From assembly GCF_003353055.1 (NCBI RefSeq), contig NZ_QKWJ01000028.1, forward strand, positions 21,304-85,303: a stretch of 64,000 nt of DNA, read 5' to 3'. The position numbers were made by a program, and so were the translations under genes. A model generated the notes under the pieces. It was given only the letters and a program-made list of their open reading frames with translations, made no database searches and was not told the DNA's origin. The stretch comes from Cupriavidus lacunae. GTDB taxonomy: Bacteria > Pseudomonadota > Gammaproteobacteria > Burkholderiales > Burkholderiaceae. Numbering within the stretch: position 1 is the stretch's first letter; every line of letters begins with the position of its first letter. Shown piece after piece: positions 16,681 through 26,049 of the stretch.

Positions 16681-16810
16681 CCGGCCCAGTGCGGTGTTGC
16701 CTCGCTACGGCGAAACGGAGGCGGTGTCAATCGTGCAATGGCGTAGCTCAGACTCGTGGCAGCTTCGTGTTGCCTCGCTACCATCACCTCTGCTATCCCG
16801 TAGGATTTCC

Positions 16811-17056
16811 ATGGCACGATACCGTCCGATTTTGGCCCTGGCCTTCGGCGTCGGTGCCTTCATCGTGATCGCCGCCATCGTCTCTCGGCAAGTATATCTG
16901 CGCACCGCCGCGGAGGCTGCCGACGCCAGCGCAGACGAGGAGCCCGCGACAATGATGTTGATACGCTGCGAGACGACGCATGAAGGTCTGCAGAATAGGG
17001 ACAGGTCGACTTCGGAGGCTGACGAGCGGCCACGCGCTCGATGTAGAGAGTCCTGA
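16811..17056 (+). CDS. Possible small single-pass membrane protein (81 aa)
   Basis: From the ATG at 16811 the frame encodes a basic start and one strong hydrophobic helix (ILALAFGVGAFIVIAAIVSR), then a polar tail. The helix looks real. The tail after about residue 50 is Arg- and Glu-rich and may be out of its original frame. A TAGGA-like site precedes the ATG. Low confidence. Confidence 0.35.
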   Translation: MARYRPILALAFGVGAFIVIAAIVSRQVYLRTAAEAADASADEEPATMMLIRCETTHEGLQNRDRSTSEADERPRARCRES

Positions 17057-17662
17057 CTTTCCGAGAACTTCTGATTAGTCGATCAGGAGCACAGGCAAAA
17101 GAATGCCCGCTGCTCGGGCGGGCATGAATCCCTTTCGGAGAAAGAGAGGAGACGAGGGTAAGTATAAACCCTTGGGAAGACTCTCGCAGAGCGCTTCACA
17201 GAGACCCGGAGATCTAGGCTGCAGGCCTGGCCGGAGACAGATCGAAGCAGTGCCCAATCAAATAATTTCATGATCACGAAATTATTGGACTGTGACGAGG
17301 AACCCCGCGGACGGTCATGCTCGTCGTCTCTAGCCGACCCATCTCTGCCAGTGGGAGGTCAAGAAGCCAATGTCCGTAGTGAAAGGGGAAACGGACGCTC
17401 GCGAGCCAGATAGACAGGAACAACTTTAGCGGCGGCGTGGCACACCGCCGCGGAGCGCCAAATTAGACTTCGAATTCGCTGCACGGGACTCGCAAACGGT
17501 CGCTATGGTCAACGTAACCCCCGGTCAGCTCACGATGCGGCAGTTGCAACGACCGGTCCCATTAAAGCCACGAATCAAGCGTGCGCCTGGAGCGGGATCC
17601 GCTTTGCTGGAAGCGAACCGACACCATCGGCGGGACCGCGTCGCGTCGCGGCAAGCATACGA
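17057..17662 (+). other. Intergenic stretch with two hairpins
   Basis: No gene is supported. Two inverted repeats stand out: 17103-17125 (listed separately as a minus-strand terminator) and AATAATTTC/GAAATTATT at 17261-17286 around an eight-base loop, in an AT-rich pocket. The second could be an operator or a hairpin in the 3' region of the cyclase operon. The ORF at 17505-17798 has the composition of antisense or random sequence. Confidence 0.35.
17091..17125 (-). terminator. Putative minus-strand intrinsic terminator
   Basis: An 8-bp perfect stem (ATGCCCGC/GCGGGCAT) with a seven-base loop is followed on the minus strand by TCTTTTGCC. It lies about 540 bp downstream of the cyclase stop codon and may end that transcript. 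The T-tract is short. Confidence 0.45.
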
Positions 17663-18850
17663 TTACCGGGAGACGTCAGTGGTTCGTCCAGTGACAAGCC
17701 ACGTACGTAACTCGCCGATACCCTTCGCGTTGATGGGCCCCCGCGCTTCCAGCAGGAACGGTTTTCCAAGCCGTTGCCGAGTAGCGTCGGTAATCTGAAC
17801 CCGGCCGGCGATACCGTGGGACTCCATTCGGCTCGCAATATTGACGGTTGCACCCCACAAGTCATAAATGAATTTTCGTCGGCCGATCACGCCGGCAACG
17901 ACGGCGCCGCTGTGGATGCCGACCCGCAACTGCAAACCGTATCCGCTTCGCTCGTTAAACTGGTCAAGGTATTCCAGCATGTCCAGCGCCATATGAGCGG
18001 CCCGGGCCGCGTGGTCGACTGCAGGAACCGGAAGGCCGGCCGCCGCCATATATGCGTCGCCGATCGTCTTGATCTTCTCTAACCCGCGGTCGTCGGCGAT
18101 ATCGTCGAAGTCAGCGAAGATCTCGTTGAGTACTGCCACCAGTCCTTCGGGGCTCAGGGCGGGAGAGAATCGCGTGAACTGGACGAGGTCGGCGAACAGC
18201 ACCGAGACTTCCTCGAACCTGTCGGCAATGATTTCCGGTGGGCCGGCCGCGATGAGATCGGATCGAAGCTTCAGGCGTTCGGCGATGGGCGAAGGCAGCA
18301 CGTTGAGGAGCAGCCGTTCGGTGACCTGTTGCTCGCGAACGAGCTTTTCATAGAGGCGCCTGAGTTCATCGCTCTGGTGAACGATTGTCTCCCGACTCGC
18401 TTCCAGTTCCTGGACCTTGCGCTCGAGCTCCTTGCCATGCTGCAAGGATTCCTTGTGCAGCAGGCGCACCTCCAGCATGTTCCGAACCCGCATCAGCACT
18501 TCGCCGAGATCGAATGGCTTGCTGACGAAGTCCTTTGCGCCAGCCCGCAGCGCACGCAGTTTGTGGTCGGGCTGGGCAGTGATGACGATCACTGGGAGGT
18601 AGCTGTCCGGCTGGACGGCCTTGAGGTGCTCCATGACCTCGAACCCGTCCATGCCAGGCATCTGGAGATCCAGCATGATCAGGTCATAGTGATTCCTGCC
18701 GTGAAGCTCGCCGACCGTGCGTGGATCGGTGGTTGACTCGACACGGGTGTAGCCCGCCGCATGCATCATCCCTTCGAGCAACAGGACGTTGGCCTCCAGA
18801 TCGTCAACGACCAGGATTTTCGCGGCCAGGATGTCCGTTGCCTGGATCAT
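17663..18850 (-). CDS. Response regulator with class III nucleotide cyclase output
   Basis: A 395-residue two-domain protein. The receiver domain (about 10-125) has D16/D17, phospho-acceptor D61 (LIMLDLQMPGMDG), T91 and K111. A helical coil (about 130-180) leads to a class III adenylate/guanylate cyclase domain (about 185-395) with metal-binding D221 (VLFADLVQF) and D265, and K261 in EKIKTIGDAYMA, a residue linked to adenine recognition. DLWGATVNIASRMES forms the second half-site. cAMP is the probable product. The start overlaps the stop of the hybrid kinase gene by four bases, so the kinase at 18847-20433 is the likely phosphate donor. Confidence 0.92.
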   Translation of the reverse strand: MIQATDILAAKILVVDDLEANVLLLEGMMHAAGYTRVESTTDPRTVGELHGRNHYDLIMLDLQMPGMDGFEVMEHLKAVQPDSYLPVIVITAQPDHKLRALRAGAKDFVSKPFDLGEVLMRVRNMLEVRLLHKESLQHGKELERKVQELEASRETIVHQSDELRRLYEKLVREQQVTERLLLNVLPSPIAERLKLRSDLIAAGPPEIIADRFEEVSVLFADLVQFTRFSPALSPEGLVAVLNEIFADFDDIADDRGLEKIKTIGDAYMAAAGLPVPAVDHAARAAHMALDMLEYLDQFNERSGYGLQLRVGIHSGAVVAGVIGRRKFIYDLWGATVNIASRMESHGIAGRVQITDATRQRLGKPFLLEARGPINAKGIGELRTWLVTGRTTDVSR

Positions 18851-20433
18851 GGCAAGTCTGTTCTCGGTCGTTCGAGCGCAGCGTTCAGTGCGTCCATGAA
18901 CTCCTGGATCCTGATCGGCTTGGTCAAGTACCGGAAGAATCCTGCCTTCATGCCACGTTCGATGTCGCGCGGCATCGCGTTGGCACTGAGGGCGATAACC
19001 GGGATATGCATCGTCGTGGGGTCGTCGCGCAGGCGCCCCAGGGCTTCGATGCCATTGATGTCCGGCAGATGGATGTCCATGACGATGACCTCGGGCAGGG
19101 CAGCGCGCGCGAGCTCGACACCGAGTGTCCCCGTGGCCGCGGACAACAGATGCACATCCGCGCGGCGCGCGACGAGTTGCTCAAGGAGCCTGAGGTTGGC
19201 CGGATTGTCTTCCACATACAGCAGCGTGTGCATCGTGGAATGGGCTTCGGTCGGCGACCGCACGGGCGCGACGGTCGCCGGGTGTTCGCCCGCCATTGCC
19301 GGCGGGGCGGCGGCGGGCAGTTCGACCCGGAACACGCTGCCCACGCCGGGCGTGCTTTCGACGTCGATCGTTCCCCCCATCAACTCGGCCAGCCGCCTGG
19401 CCACCACGAGACCGATGCCGGTGCCTTCCACGGGGCCCGCCTCATGCCCCAGGCGATTGAATGGCTGGAATAGCTGGGCGAGCCGCTCCGGTGTCAGCCC
19501 TGCGCCCGTGTCGTGGACGCTGACGCATACGCGATGTTCCGTCGTCGTCACCTGCACATCGACCGAGCCTTGCTCCCGGTTGTACTTGATGGCATTGGAC
19601 AGCAGGTTAAGGAGGATCTGCTTCAGGCGGGTTCGGTCGGCACGGACGAAGCAGGGTGGTTCGGCGGCGGGAAACCGCATGCGAACGGCGCGCTTCAGGG
19701 CCTGCTGCTCAAGCATTGCCTGGCACTCGTGCAAGGTGTCGATGACCGATACCGGCTCGGGGGACAGCGACGCGTGCCCGGCTTCGATCCTCGCCAGGTC
19801 GAGCACTTCGTTGATGAGCTCCAGCAGATGCCAGCCCGCTTTGAGGATCTGGTCGATGCTGGCCTGCTGCGACGCAGTCGGCGGCGGAGCCTCGGAGGCC
19901 ATCAGTTGCGCGAAGCCAAGGATGGCGTTCAGCGGATTGCGCAACTCATGGCTCATGCTCGACAGGAACTCCGACTTCGCATGGTTGGCGCTTTCGGCAG
20001 AGGCCTGGGCTTGCTTGAGCGCTTCGATGTCAGTGCTGGATGCCAGCCACTTTACGATCTTGCCGTCGGCATCCTTCAAGGGCGACCCGCGTTCGAGGTG
20101 CCATCGGTAGACGCCGTCGGATGCCCGTTTCAGGCGATATTCGATTTCGTACTCGCAGCCTCTTGCCACCGCGTCTTCCCAGTGGCCGAGATTGCGCGCG
20201 ATGTCCTCGGGGTGGACGGCCGATTTCCAGGCACCGGACCTGGTTTGCTCGAGGCTGAGGCCGGTATAGCTGGTCCACCGAAGGTTGCAGTAATCGATCT
20301 GGCCATCCGCATCGGCGGTCATGATCATGTGAGGGATGCCGTCGGCGAGCAGCCTGAAGTGCCGCTCGCTCTGCCTGAAGTCGAGTGCGGAAGGACCATC
20401 CTTTCCCGATTCGTCGCGAGTCTGCTTGTGCAT
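18847..20433 (-). CDS. Hybrid PAS histidine kinase with C-terminal receiver
   Basis: A 528-residue soluble sensor kinase. The PAS domain is at about 22-140 (PHMIMTADADGQIDYCNLRW, with a PAC-like WHLERGSPLKDADG). HisKA carries H162 (MSHELRNPLNAILGF). The HATPase has the N-box LLNLLSNAIKYN, DTGAGL and GTGIGL. The C-terminal receiver (about 402-520) has E408/D409, D453 (VIVMDIHLPD) and K505. There is no membrane segment, so it senses a cytoplasmic signal. The ATG at 20433 has a GGGGG site. An upstream ATG at 20523 would add 30 residues without a recognisable domain. It is translationally coupled to the cyclase gene. Confidence 0.92.
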   Translation of the reverse strand: MHKQTRDESGKDGPSALDFRQSERHFRLLADGIPHMIMTADADGQIDYCNLRWTSYTGLSLEQTRSGAWKSAVHPEDIARNLGHWEDAVARGCEYEIEYRLKRASDGVYRWHLERGSPLKDADGKIVKWLASSTDIEALKQAQASAESANHAKSEFLSSMSHELRNPLNAILGFAQLMASEAPPPTASQQASIDQILKAGWHLLELINEVLDLARIEAGHASLSPEPVSVIDTLHECQAMLEQQALKRAVRMRFPAAEPPCFVRADRTRLKQILLNLLSNAIKYNREQGSVDVQVTTTEHRVCVSVHDTGAGLTPERLAQLFQPFNRLGHEAGPVEGTGIGLVVARRLAELMGGTIDVESTPGVGSVFRVELPAAAPPAMAGEHPATVAPVRSPTEAHSTMHTLLYVEDNPANLRLLEQLVARRADVHLLSAATGTLGVELARAALPEVIVMDIHLPDINGIEALGRLRDDPTTMHIPVIALSANAMPRDIERGMKAGFFRYLTKPIRIQEFMDALNAALERPRTDLP

Positions 20434-20588
20434 GATGTGCCCCCGCAGCCGGCGGTCTGGCGTCTGCGTGCAAGGCAGGTCAGCCGGAATCCGCGTCACC
20501 AGGAAAAGCATACGCGCAGCCACGGCTGGTGCAAACCGGCATGCGCGGGGAGGCCATTGGTCAACTCGCGAGTCGATAGTGCGCCACT

Positions 20589-21410
20589 TCAGGCGGCAGC
20601 CAGGAACGCTGTTACCTGCCGGGCGACTTCTTCGCGCTCGTTGTCGATGCAGATCATGTGGTAGCTGTCGCTGAGCAGGACAAGGTGCGCCCTTGGATCG
20701 GTGCGGTTGCCTGCATCGTTACCATTGACCCGGTCGCGAATGTATTGGGCTGACTTCAGGCTTGTCAGCTCATCGTCCGCGGCGTGAACAAGCAAGGTAG
20801 GGCATTGCAGGAGATCCAGCCCCTGCCTGGCGCTATGCCTTAGCCGGTCGAGTTCGCGAATCGTGCTCAACGGCACCCAGGGATAGTGGCGACCGTCGCC
20901 GCGAGAGAAACGCCGCTTGAGCAGCTTGCGCAGGCGCTGGTTCTTCACGCCGTAAGGGCTGCGTTCCCGGACCCTGACGTAGTCGGCAAGCATCGGGATG
21001 CGATACAGCGCATGCCGGACCGGGCGATACCACGGCAGCGACCAGCCATCGAGGAACAGAGGCGGCGCCAGCAGCACCAGGCGGTCCCGCCCGTTGCGCC
21101 CGAGTCCGTCGATCTTGCCGACCTCCAGCGCCAGCAGCGCGCCCATGCACATGCCGACCATGTGCACCGTCCGGTATTGCTCGCGCAGGCTGGCCAGCTT
21201 GCCGCGCAGCGCTGCGAGCCAGTCCTCCAGCCTGACGCCGCGCAGCGCCTCGGGCTGGCTGCCATGCCCCGGCAGCAGCAGCTCCGCGGTCTGCATGCCC
21301 ATGCTGGTGATCCGGGTCCTTAGCTGGCCCAGGTCATGCTCGGTGCCGCCCAGCCCGTGGACCAGCAGCACGACCTCGGCGCCCATATTGTTCTTGTGTT
21401 CGTATTCCAT
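20589..21410 (-). CDS. Alpha/beta hydrolase with cysteine nucleophile
   Basis: A 273-residue alpha/beta-hydrolase of the carboxylesterase/monoacylglycerol-lipase-like group. The oxyanion region is VLLVHGLGG. The nucleophile elbow reads G-M-C-M-G with Cys88 where serine is usual, the acid is D212 or D213 (HAADDELTS), and the base is H251 (SYHMICID). A Cys-Asp-His triad, as in dienelactone hydrolase, is therefore predicted. The ATG at 21410 or a TTG at 21428 could start it. It lies 30 bp after the outer-membrane efflux gene on the same strand and may be co-transcribed, although its role in efflux is unclear. Confidence 0.82.
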   Translation of the reverse strand: MEYEHKNNMGAEVVLLVHGLGGTEHDLGQLRTRITSMGMQTAELLLPGHGSQPEALRGVRLEDWLAALRGKLASLREQYRTVHMVGMCMGALLALEVGKIDGLGRNGRDRLVLLAPPLFLDGWSLPWYRPVRHALYRIPMLADYVRVRERSPYGVKNQRLRKLLKRRFSRGDGRHYPWVPLSTIRELDRLRHSARQGLDLLQCPTLLVHAADDELTSLKSAQYIRDRVNGNDAGNRTDPRAHLVLLSDSYHMICIDNEREEVARQVTAFLAAA

Positions 21411-21439
21411 CGCAAATCGTTTCGACAAATCGCCCGGAT

Positions 21440-22882
21440 TCAGGGCTGTGCGACGCCGCCAACTGGGGTATCGATGTCCGACATTCCACCGCCCAGCGCC
21501 TTGTAGAGCGCAACGGCATTACCGAACTCGCTGCGCCTGAGGTCCAGAAGCGTTTGCCGCGCGGCGTACAGTTGGCGCTGCGAGTCCAGCAGTTCCAGCC
21601 GACCTTCGACGCCAGCCTGGTAACGCAGGTTGGAAAGCTCGGTGCGGCGCTCGGCGCTGCCGACCGCGCGGATCTGCGCATCGATTTGCCGGCCGAACGT
21701 CTCGCGTCCGGCCAGGCCATCGGACACTTCACGGAACGCCGTCTGGATAGCGCGTTCGTAGCCGGCGACGGCGCTGTCTTTGCGCAGCTCTGCCAGGCGC
21801 AGTTCGGCGCGCAGCCTGCCGCCCTGGAACAGCGGCAGCGTGACCTGTGGCGCGAAGTTCCACGTACGGTGCCCGTCGTCGAACAGGCCGCAAAGGGCCG
21901 GGCTCACAAAGCCCAGCGATGAAGTCAGCGACAAGCGCGGGAAGAACGCCGCGCGCGCGGCGCCGATATCGGCATTGGCCGCCACAAGTTGCTGCTCCGC
22001 CAGCAGGATGTCCGGCCGGCGCAGGAGCAGATCGGACGGCAGGCCCGCAGGCAATTGCTTCACCACGGGCTGATGTTCCAGCGGCAGGGCTGTGGGAAGA
22101 TCGTCCGGCAGTTCGACGCCCACCAGCAGTCGCAGCGCGTTGCGGGCTTGTGCCCCGGCGCGCGTGCGCGCCTCCAGGTCGGCTTCTGCGCTGGCTACCT
22201 GACCCTCGGCCTGCGCCACGTCCAGGCCGCTGTTCTGATGGCTTTCCTTCAGGCGCCGCGCCAGGTCGAGCGATTGCCGCCAGTCGGCGAGCGTGCGCTC
22301 GGCCAGCTGGCGCTGCTCGCCGGCCAGGCGCTCCGCGAAGTAGGCATCCGCCACCGCGCCGACCAGCGCGATCCGCGCGGCGCGGTGACCCTGTTCGCTT
22401 GCAAGGTAGCGGGCGAAGGCGGCGTCTGACAGCGAGCGCACGCGGCCAAACAGATCGATCTCGAAGGCGCTCAGGCCCACGCCGACACCAAACTGCTTCT
22501 GCGTGGCGGCGGTGATGGCCGGGTCAACGTTCGCATTGGCTGCGGTGCGCTGGCGTGTGAAGGCCGCGTTGGCGTCGATGGCCGGCAGCCGCGCGGCGCG
22601 CTGGATGCCGTACTGGGCCTGCGTTGCCTCCGCGGCCAGCGCAGCCATGCGCAGGTCGCGGTTGTTGTCCAGCGCCAGTTCGATCAGGCGCTGCAGACGC
22701 GGGTCGCCAAACATCGTGCGCCAGCCCAGGTCGGCGGCCTGCGCGGGGGCCTGTGAATGTTCGCTGGCAGCGGCGGTCATTGCCGAGAACGACGCGGGCA
22801 CGGGTAGCTCAGGCTTGACCAGCTGGGGCGTCAACGAGCAAGCCGACAAGGCCAGGACAAGCGGAAGAATGAGGAATCGCAT
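21440..22882 (-). CDS. RND outer-membrane channel lipoprotein, NodT/OprM family
   Basis: A 480-residue TolC-like factor. The signal peptide ends in the lipobox LSAC (about residue 15), so the mature protein is a lipidated outer-membrane trimer. Two repeated OEP halves are visible, with DLGWRTMFGDPRLQRLIELA and a central IDLFGRVRSLSDAAFARYLA, then LLLRRPDILLAEQQLVAANA, all typical of NodT proteins. It ends the efflux operon MFP-RND-OMF, starting four bases after the RND stop codon. It forms the exit duct of the pump. Confidence 0.93.
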   Translation of the reverse strand: MRFLILPLVLALSACSLTPQLVKPELPVPASFSAMTAAASEHSQAPAQAADLGWRTMFGDPRLQRLIELALDNNRDLRMAALAAEATQAQYGIQRAARLPAIDANAAFTRQRTAANANVDPAITAATQKQFGVGVGLSAFEIDLFGRVRSLSDAAFARYLASEQGHRAARIALVGAVADAYFAERLAGEQRQLAERTLADWRQSLDLARRLKESHQNSGLDVAQAEGQVASAEADLEARTRAGAQARNALRLLVGVELPDDLPTALPLEHQPVVKQLPAGLPSDLLLRRPDILLAEQQLVAANADIGAARAAFFPRLSLTSSLGFVSPALCGLFDDGHRTWNFAPQVTLPLFQGGRLRAELRLAELRKDSAVAGYERAIQTAFREVSDGLAGRETFGRQIDAQIRAVGSAERRTELSNLRYQAGVEGRLELLDSQRQLYAARQTLLDLRRSEFGNAVALYKALGGGMSDIDTPVGGVAQP

Positions 22883-22885
22883 GAT

Positions 22886-25800
22886 TTAGCCCTCTTGTCC
22901 GTGAATGGGTGCAGCCTGCTTGCGGCGGGGCTTCAGCCACCGCCCCAGGCGCTCCTGCAAGCCCATCACGAACACAAAGAAGACGGGAACGAAGAAGATG
23001 GCCAGCACGGTGGCGGCCACCATGCCGCCGAATACGCCGGTGCCGATGGCATGCTGGGTCTCGGCACTGGCGCCTGCCGCGATCATCAGCGGCACCACGC
23101 CGAGCCCGAACGCCAGCGAGGTCATCAGGATCGGGCGCAGGCGCTGGCGCGCGGCTTCCACGGCCGACGCCACCAGCCCCTTGCCTTGCTCGCGCAATTG
23201 CCTGGCGAACTCGACGATCAGGATCGCGTTCTTGGCCGACAGACCGATCACGGTGATCATGCCGACCTTGAAGAACACGTCGTTCGGCAAGCCGCGCAAC
23301 AGCACGGCAGCCACCGCGCCGAGCAGCCCCAGCGGCACCACCAGCATCACCGACAGCGGAATGGCCCAGCTTTCATAGAGTGCCGCCAGCACCAGGAACA
23401 CCACGATCATCGACAGCGCCATCAGCATCGGTGCCTGCGACGCGGACTGCCGCTCCTGCAGCGACTGCCCGGTCCACTCGACCGCGAAGCCCGCTGGCAG
23501 TTGCACGGCCAGACGCTCCATTTCGGCCATGGCCGCGCCGCTGGAGTAGCCCGGGGCAGCACTGCCCGCAATCCGCGCGGACGGGTAGCCCTGGAAGCGG
23601 ACCAACTGCAGTGGCGTCTCGGACCACACGGGCCGGACCACTTCGGACAGCGGCACCATGCCGCCGCTCGCGTTGCGTACGTAGAGCTTCAGCACGCTGT
23701 CGATCTGCATGCGCGCGGGCGCATCGGCCTGGACGATCACTTGCTGCATGCGCCCGGCGTTAGGAAAGTCGTTCACGTAGGTCGAGCCCATCGCGGCGGA
23801 CAGCGTGTTGCTGATGCTCGCGAAAGACACGCCCAGCGCCTGGGCCTTCTGCCGGTCGATCTCGAGGCGGATGCTGGTGCCCGGCGGCAGGCTGTCCGGA
23901 TAGATGCCAGTCACGACCTTGCTTTGCGCGGCGAGTTCGAGCAGCTCGACTTCGGCAGCCTTGAGTGCCGCAGCACCCTGGTTGGCGCGGTCCTGCAGCC
24001 GCATCGTGAAGCCGGAGCTGTTGCCCAGTTCGTCAATGGCCGGCGGCTGCAGCGTCATCACCGTGCCTTCCGTGACGCCAGCCATCGCTGCCTGCGCCAG
24101 CATCCCTTCACTGGGGGCCGTCGCGCCGTTGCGCTTGTCCCAGTCCTTGAGCACCGCGTAATTCAATGCGGCGTTCGGGCCGATGCCGGAGAAGCCATAG
24201 CCGATGATGGAGATGCTCGACGCGATCGCGGGGCGAGAGGCGAGATGCCGTTCCAGCTTCTTCACCACATCCTGCGTGCGCTCGGTCGTGGCATCCGCGG
24301 GAAGCAGGAAGCCTGTCATGAAGTAGCCCTGGTCTTCCTCGGGCAGGAACGATGACGGCAGCGTCTTGAAGCCGAACACCATCGCACAGCACAGGGCGCC
24401 GAACACCAGCATGACGCGGCCCGTGCGCCCGACCAGCCGGCCGACGCGGGTCTCGTACCATTGCGTCAGGCGATCGAACCGGCGGTTGAACCAGCCAAAG
24501 AAGCCCCGCTTCCCGTGATGGCCCGGTGCAACCGGCCTGAGCATGGTCGCGCACAGCGCGGGCGTCAGCGTGAGCGCCAGCAGCGCCGAGAACAGGATGG
24601 ACACCGCCATTGACAGCGTGAACTGCTGGTAGATCACGCCGACCGAACCGCTCGCAAGCGCCATCGGGAGGAACACGGCCGTCAGCACCAGCGTGATGCC
24701 GATGATTGCGCCCGTGATCTCCTTCATCGCCTTGGATGTCGCGGCCCTGGGTGAGAGGCCTTCCTCCGCCATCAGTCGCTCGACGTTCTCGACGACGACA
24801 ATGGCGTCGTCCACGATGATGCCGATGGCCAGCACCATGCCGAACATCGTCAGCACATTGATCGAGAAGCCCGAGGCCAGCATGACCGTGAAGGTGCCGA
24901 GCAGCGCCACCGGCGCCACGATGGCAGGGATCAGCGTGTAGCGCACGTTCTGCAGGAACAGGTACATGACGAGGAACACCAGCGCCATGGCTTCGAACAG
25001 CGTATGAACGACCTTCTCGATCGAGATCTTCACGAACGGCGCGGTGTCGAACGGAATCGAATACTCCATGCCGGCCGGCATCGCCTTGCTCAGGTCGGCC
25101 AGCCGCGCCCGCACGGCCTCCGCGGTCTTGACGGCGTTGGCGCCCGGAGCAAGCTGCACCGCGGCGAATGTGGCGGCCTTGCCGTTTTCACGGTTGACGA
25201 AGTTGTACGACTGCGAGCCCAGTTCGACGCGCGCGACGTCGCCCAGCACGACCTTCGCACCATTGGCGTTGGCGCGCAGCACGATCGCAGAGAACTGCTC
25301 GGGCGATGTCAGCTGGCCCTGCACCGTCAGCGGCACTGTCACGCGCTGGCCCGGCAAGGCCGGGGACGCGCCGACGCTGCCAGGCGCGATCTGCGCGTTC
25401 TGCTGGCCGATCGCCGTGGTCAGATCGCTCATCGAGAGGCCGTAGGTGTTCAGTTTGGCCGGATCGACCCAGACGCGCATGGCGCGCTCGGCCCCGAACA
25501 TCTGCATGCGGCCCACGCCGTCGACACGCCGCAACGCCTCGACGATGTTGCGCCCCATGTAGTCGCTGAGCGCGGCTTCGTCGAAGCGGCCACTGTCGGA
25601 CTTCAGGCCGATCAGCATCAGGAAGCCCGAGGACGCCGATTCCACGATCAGGCCGTTCTGGCGCACGGCCTGCGGAAGACGCGGCTCGACCGTCTTGAGC
25701 TTGTTCTGCACGTCAACCTGGGCCATGGCCGGATCGGTGCCCGGCTTGAAGGTGGCGGTGATCTGCGCCGTGCCGGAGGTATCGGTGGACGACTCGAAGT

Positions 25801-26029
25801 AGAGCAGGTTCCTGACCCCGGACAGTTCGCGCTCGATGAGGCTGAACACGCCGTCGCTCATGGTCTGCGGCGTGGCGCCGGGGTAGGTCGCGGTGATGGT
25901 GACGGTCGGCGGCGCGACCGACGGATAGCGCGCAATCGGCAGGTTGGGCAGGGCAATCACGCCCAGCAGGACGATAAACAGCGCGATCACCCAGGCAAAG
26001 ACCGGGCGCCGGATAAAGAATTCGGACAT
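22886..26029 (-). CDS. RND multidrug efflux permease, AcrB/MexB (HAE1) type
   Basis: A 1047-residue inner-membrane proton/drug antiporter of the hydrophobe/amphiphile family. It starts SEFFIRRPVFAWVIALFIVL and has the proton-relay helix GIIVDDAIVVVENVERLMAE, the GFFGWFNRRFDR segment and the second-half motif LSAKNAILIVEFARQLREQG. Twelve membrane helices and two large periplasmic porter loops fit the family length. The ATG at 26029 with a GGCGAGAG site is preferred to a TTG at 26053. It pumps diverse lipophilic compounds out of the periplasm and membrane together with the flanking MFP and OMF. Confidence 0.95.
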   Translation of the reverse strand: MSEFFIRRPVFAWVIALFIVLLGVIALPNLPIARYPSVAPPTVTITATYPGATPQTMSDGVFSLIERELSGVRNLLYFESSTDTSGTAQITATFKPGTDPAMAQVDVQNKLKTVEPRLPQAVRQNGLIVESASSGFLMLIGLKSDSGRFDEAALSDYMGRNIVEALRRVDGVGRMQMFGAERAMRVWVDPAKLNTYGLSMSDLTTAIGQQNAQIAPGSVGASPALPGQRVTVPLTVQGQLTSPEQFSAIVLRANANGAKVVLGDVARVELGSQSYNFVNRENGKAATFAAVQLAPGANAVKTAEAVRARLADLSKAMPAGMEYSIPFDTAPFVKISIEKVVHTLFEAMALVFLVMYLFLQNVRYTLIPAIVAPVALLGTFTVMLASGFSINVLTMFGMVLAIGIIVDDAIVVVENVERLMAEEGLSPRAATSKAMKEITGAIIGITLVLTAVFLPMALASGSVGVIYQQFTLSMAVSILFSALLALTLTPALCATMLRPVAPGHHGKRGFFGWFNRRFDRLTQWYETRVGRLVGRTGRVMLVFGALCCAMVFGFKTLPSSFLPEEDQGYFMTGFLLPADATTERTQDVVKKLERHLASRPAIASSISIIGYGFSGIGPNAALNYAVLKDWDKRNGATAPSEGMLAQAAMAGVTEGTVMTLQPPAIDELGNSSGFTMRLQDRANQGAAALKAAEVELLELAAQSKVVTGIYPDSLPPGTSIRLEIDRQKAQALGVSFASISNTLSAAMGSTYVNDFPNAGRMQQVIVQADAPARMQIDSVLKLYVRNASGGMVPLSEVVRPVWSETPLQLVRFQGYPSARIAGSAAPGYSSGAAMAEMERLAVQLPAGFAVEWTGQSLQERQSASQAPMLMALSMIVVFLVLAALYESWAIPLSVMLVVPLGLLGAVAAVLLRGLPNDVFFKVGMITVIGLSAKNAILIVEFARQLREQGKGLVASAVEAARQRLRPILMTSLAFGLGVVPLMIAAGASAETQHAIGTGVFGGMVAATVLAIFFVPVFFVFVMGLQERLGRWLKPRRKQAAPIHGQEG

Positions 26030-26049
26030 GGCAGGACTCTCGCCGGATT

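Noticed and set aside
17505..17798. 97-codon plus-strand ORF
   Set aside because: Basic, unstructured product, partly antisense to the end of the cyclase gene, with no start signal.
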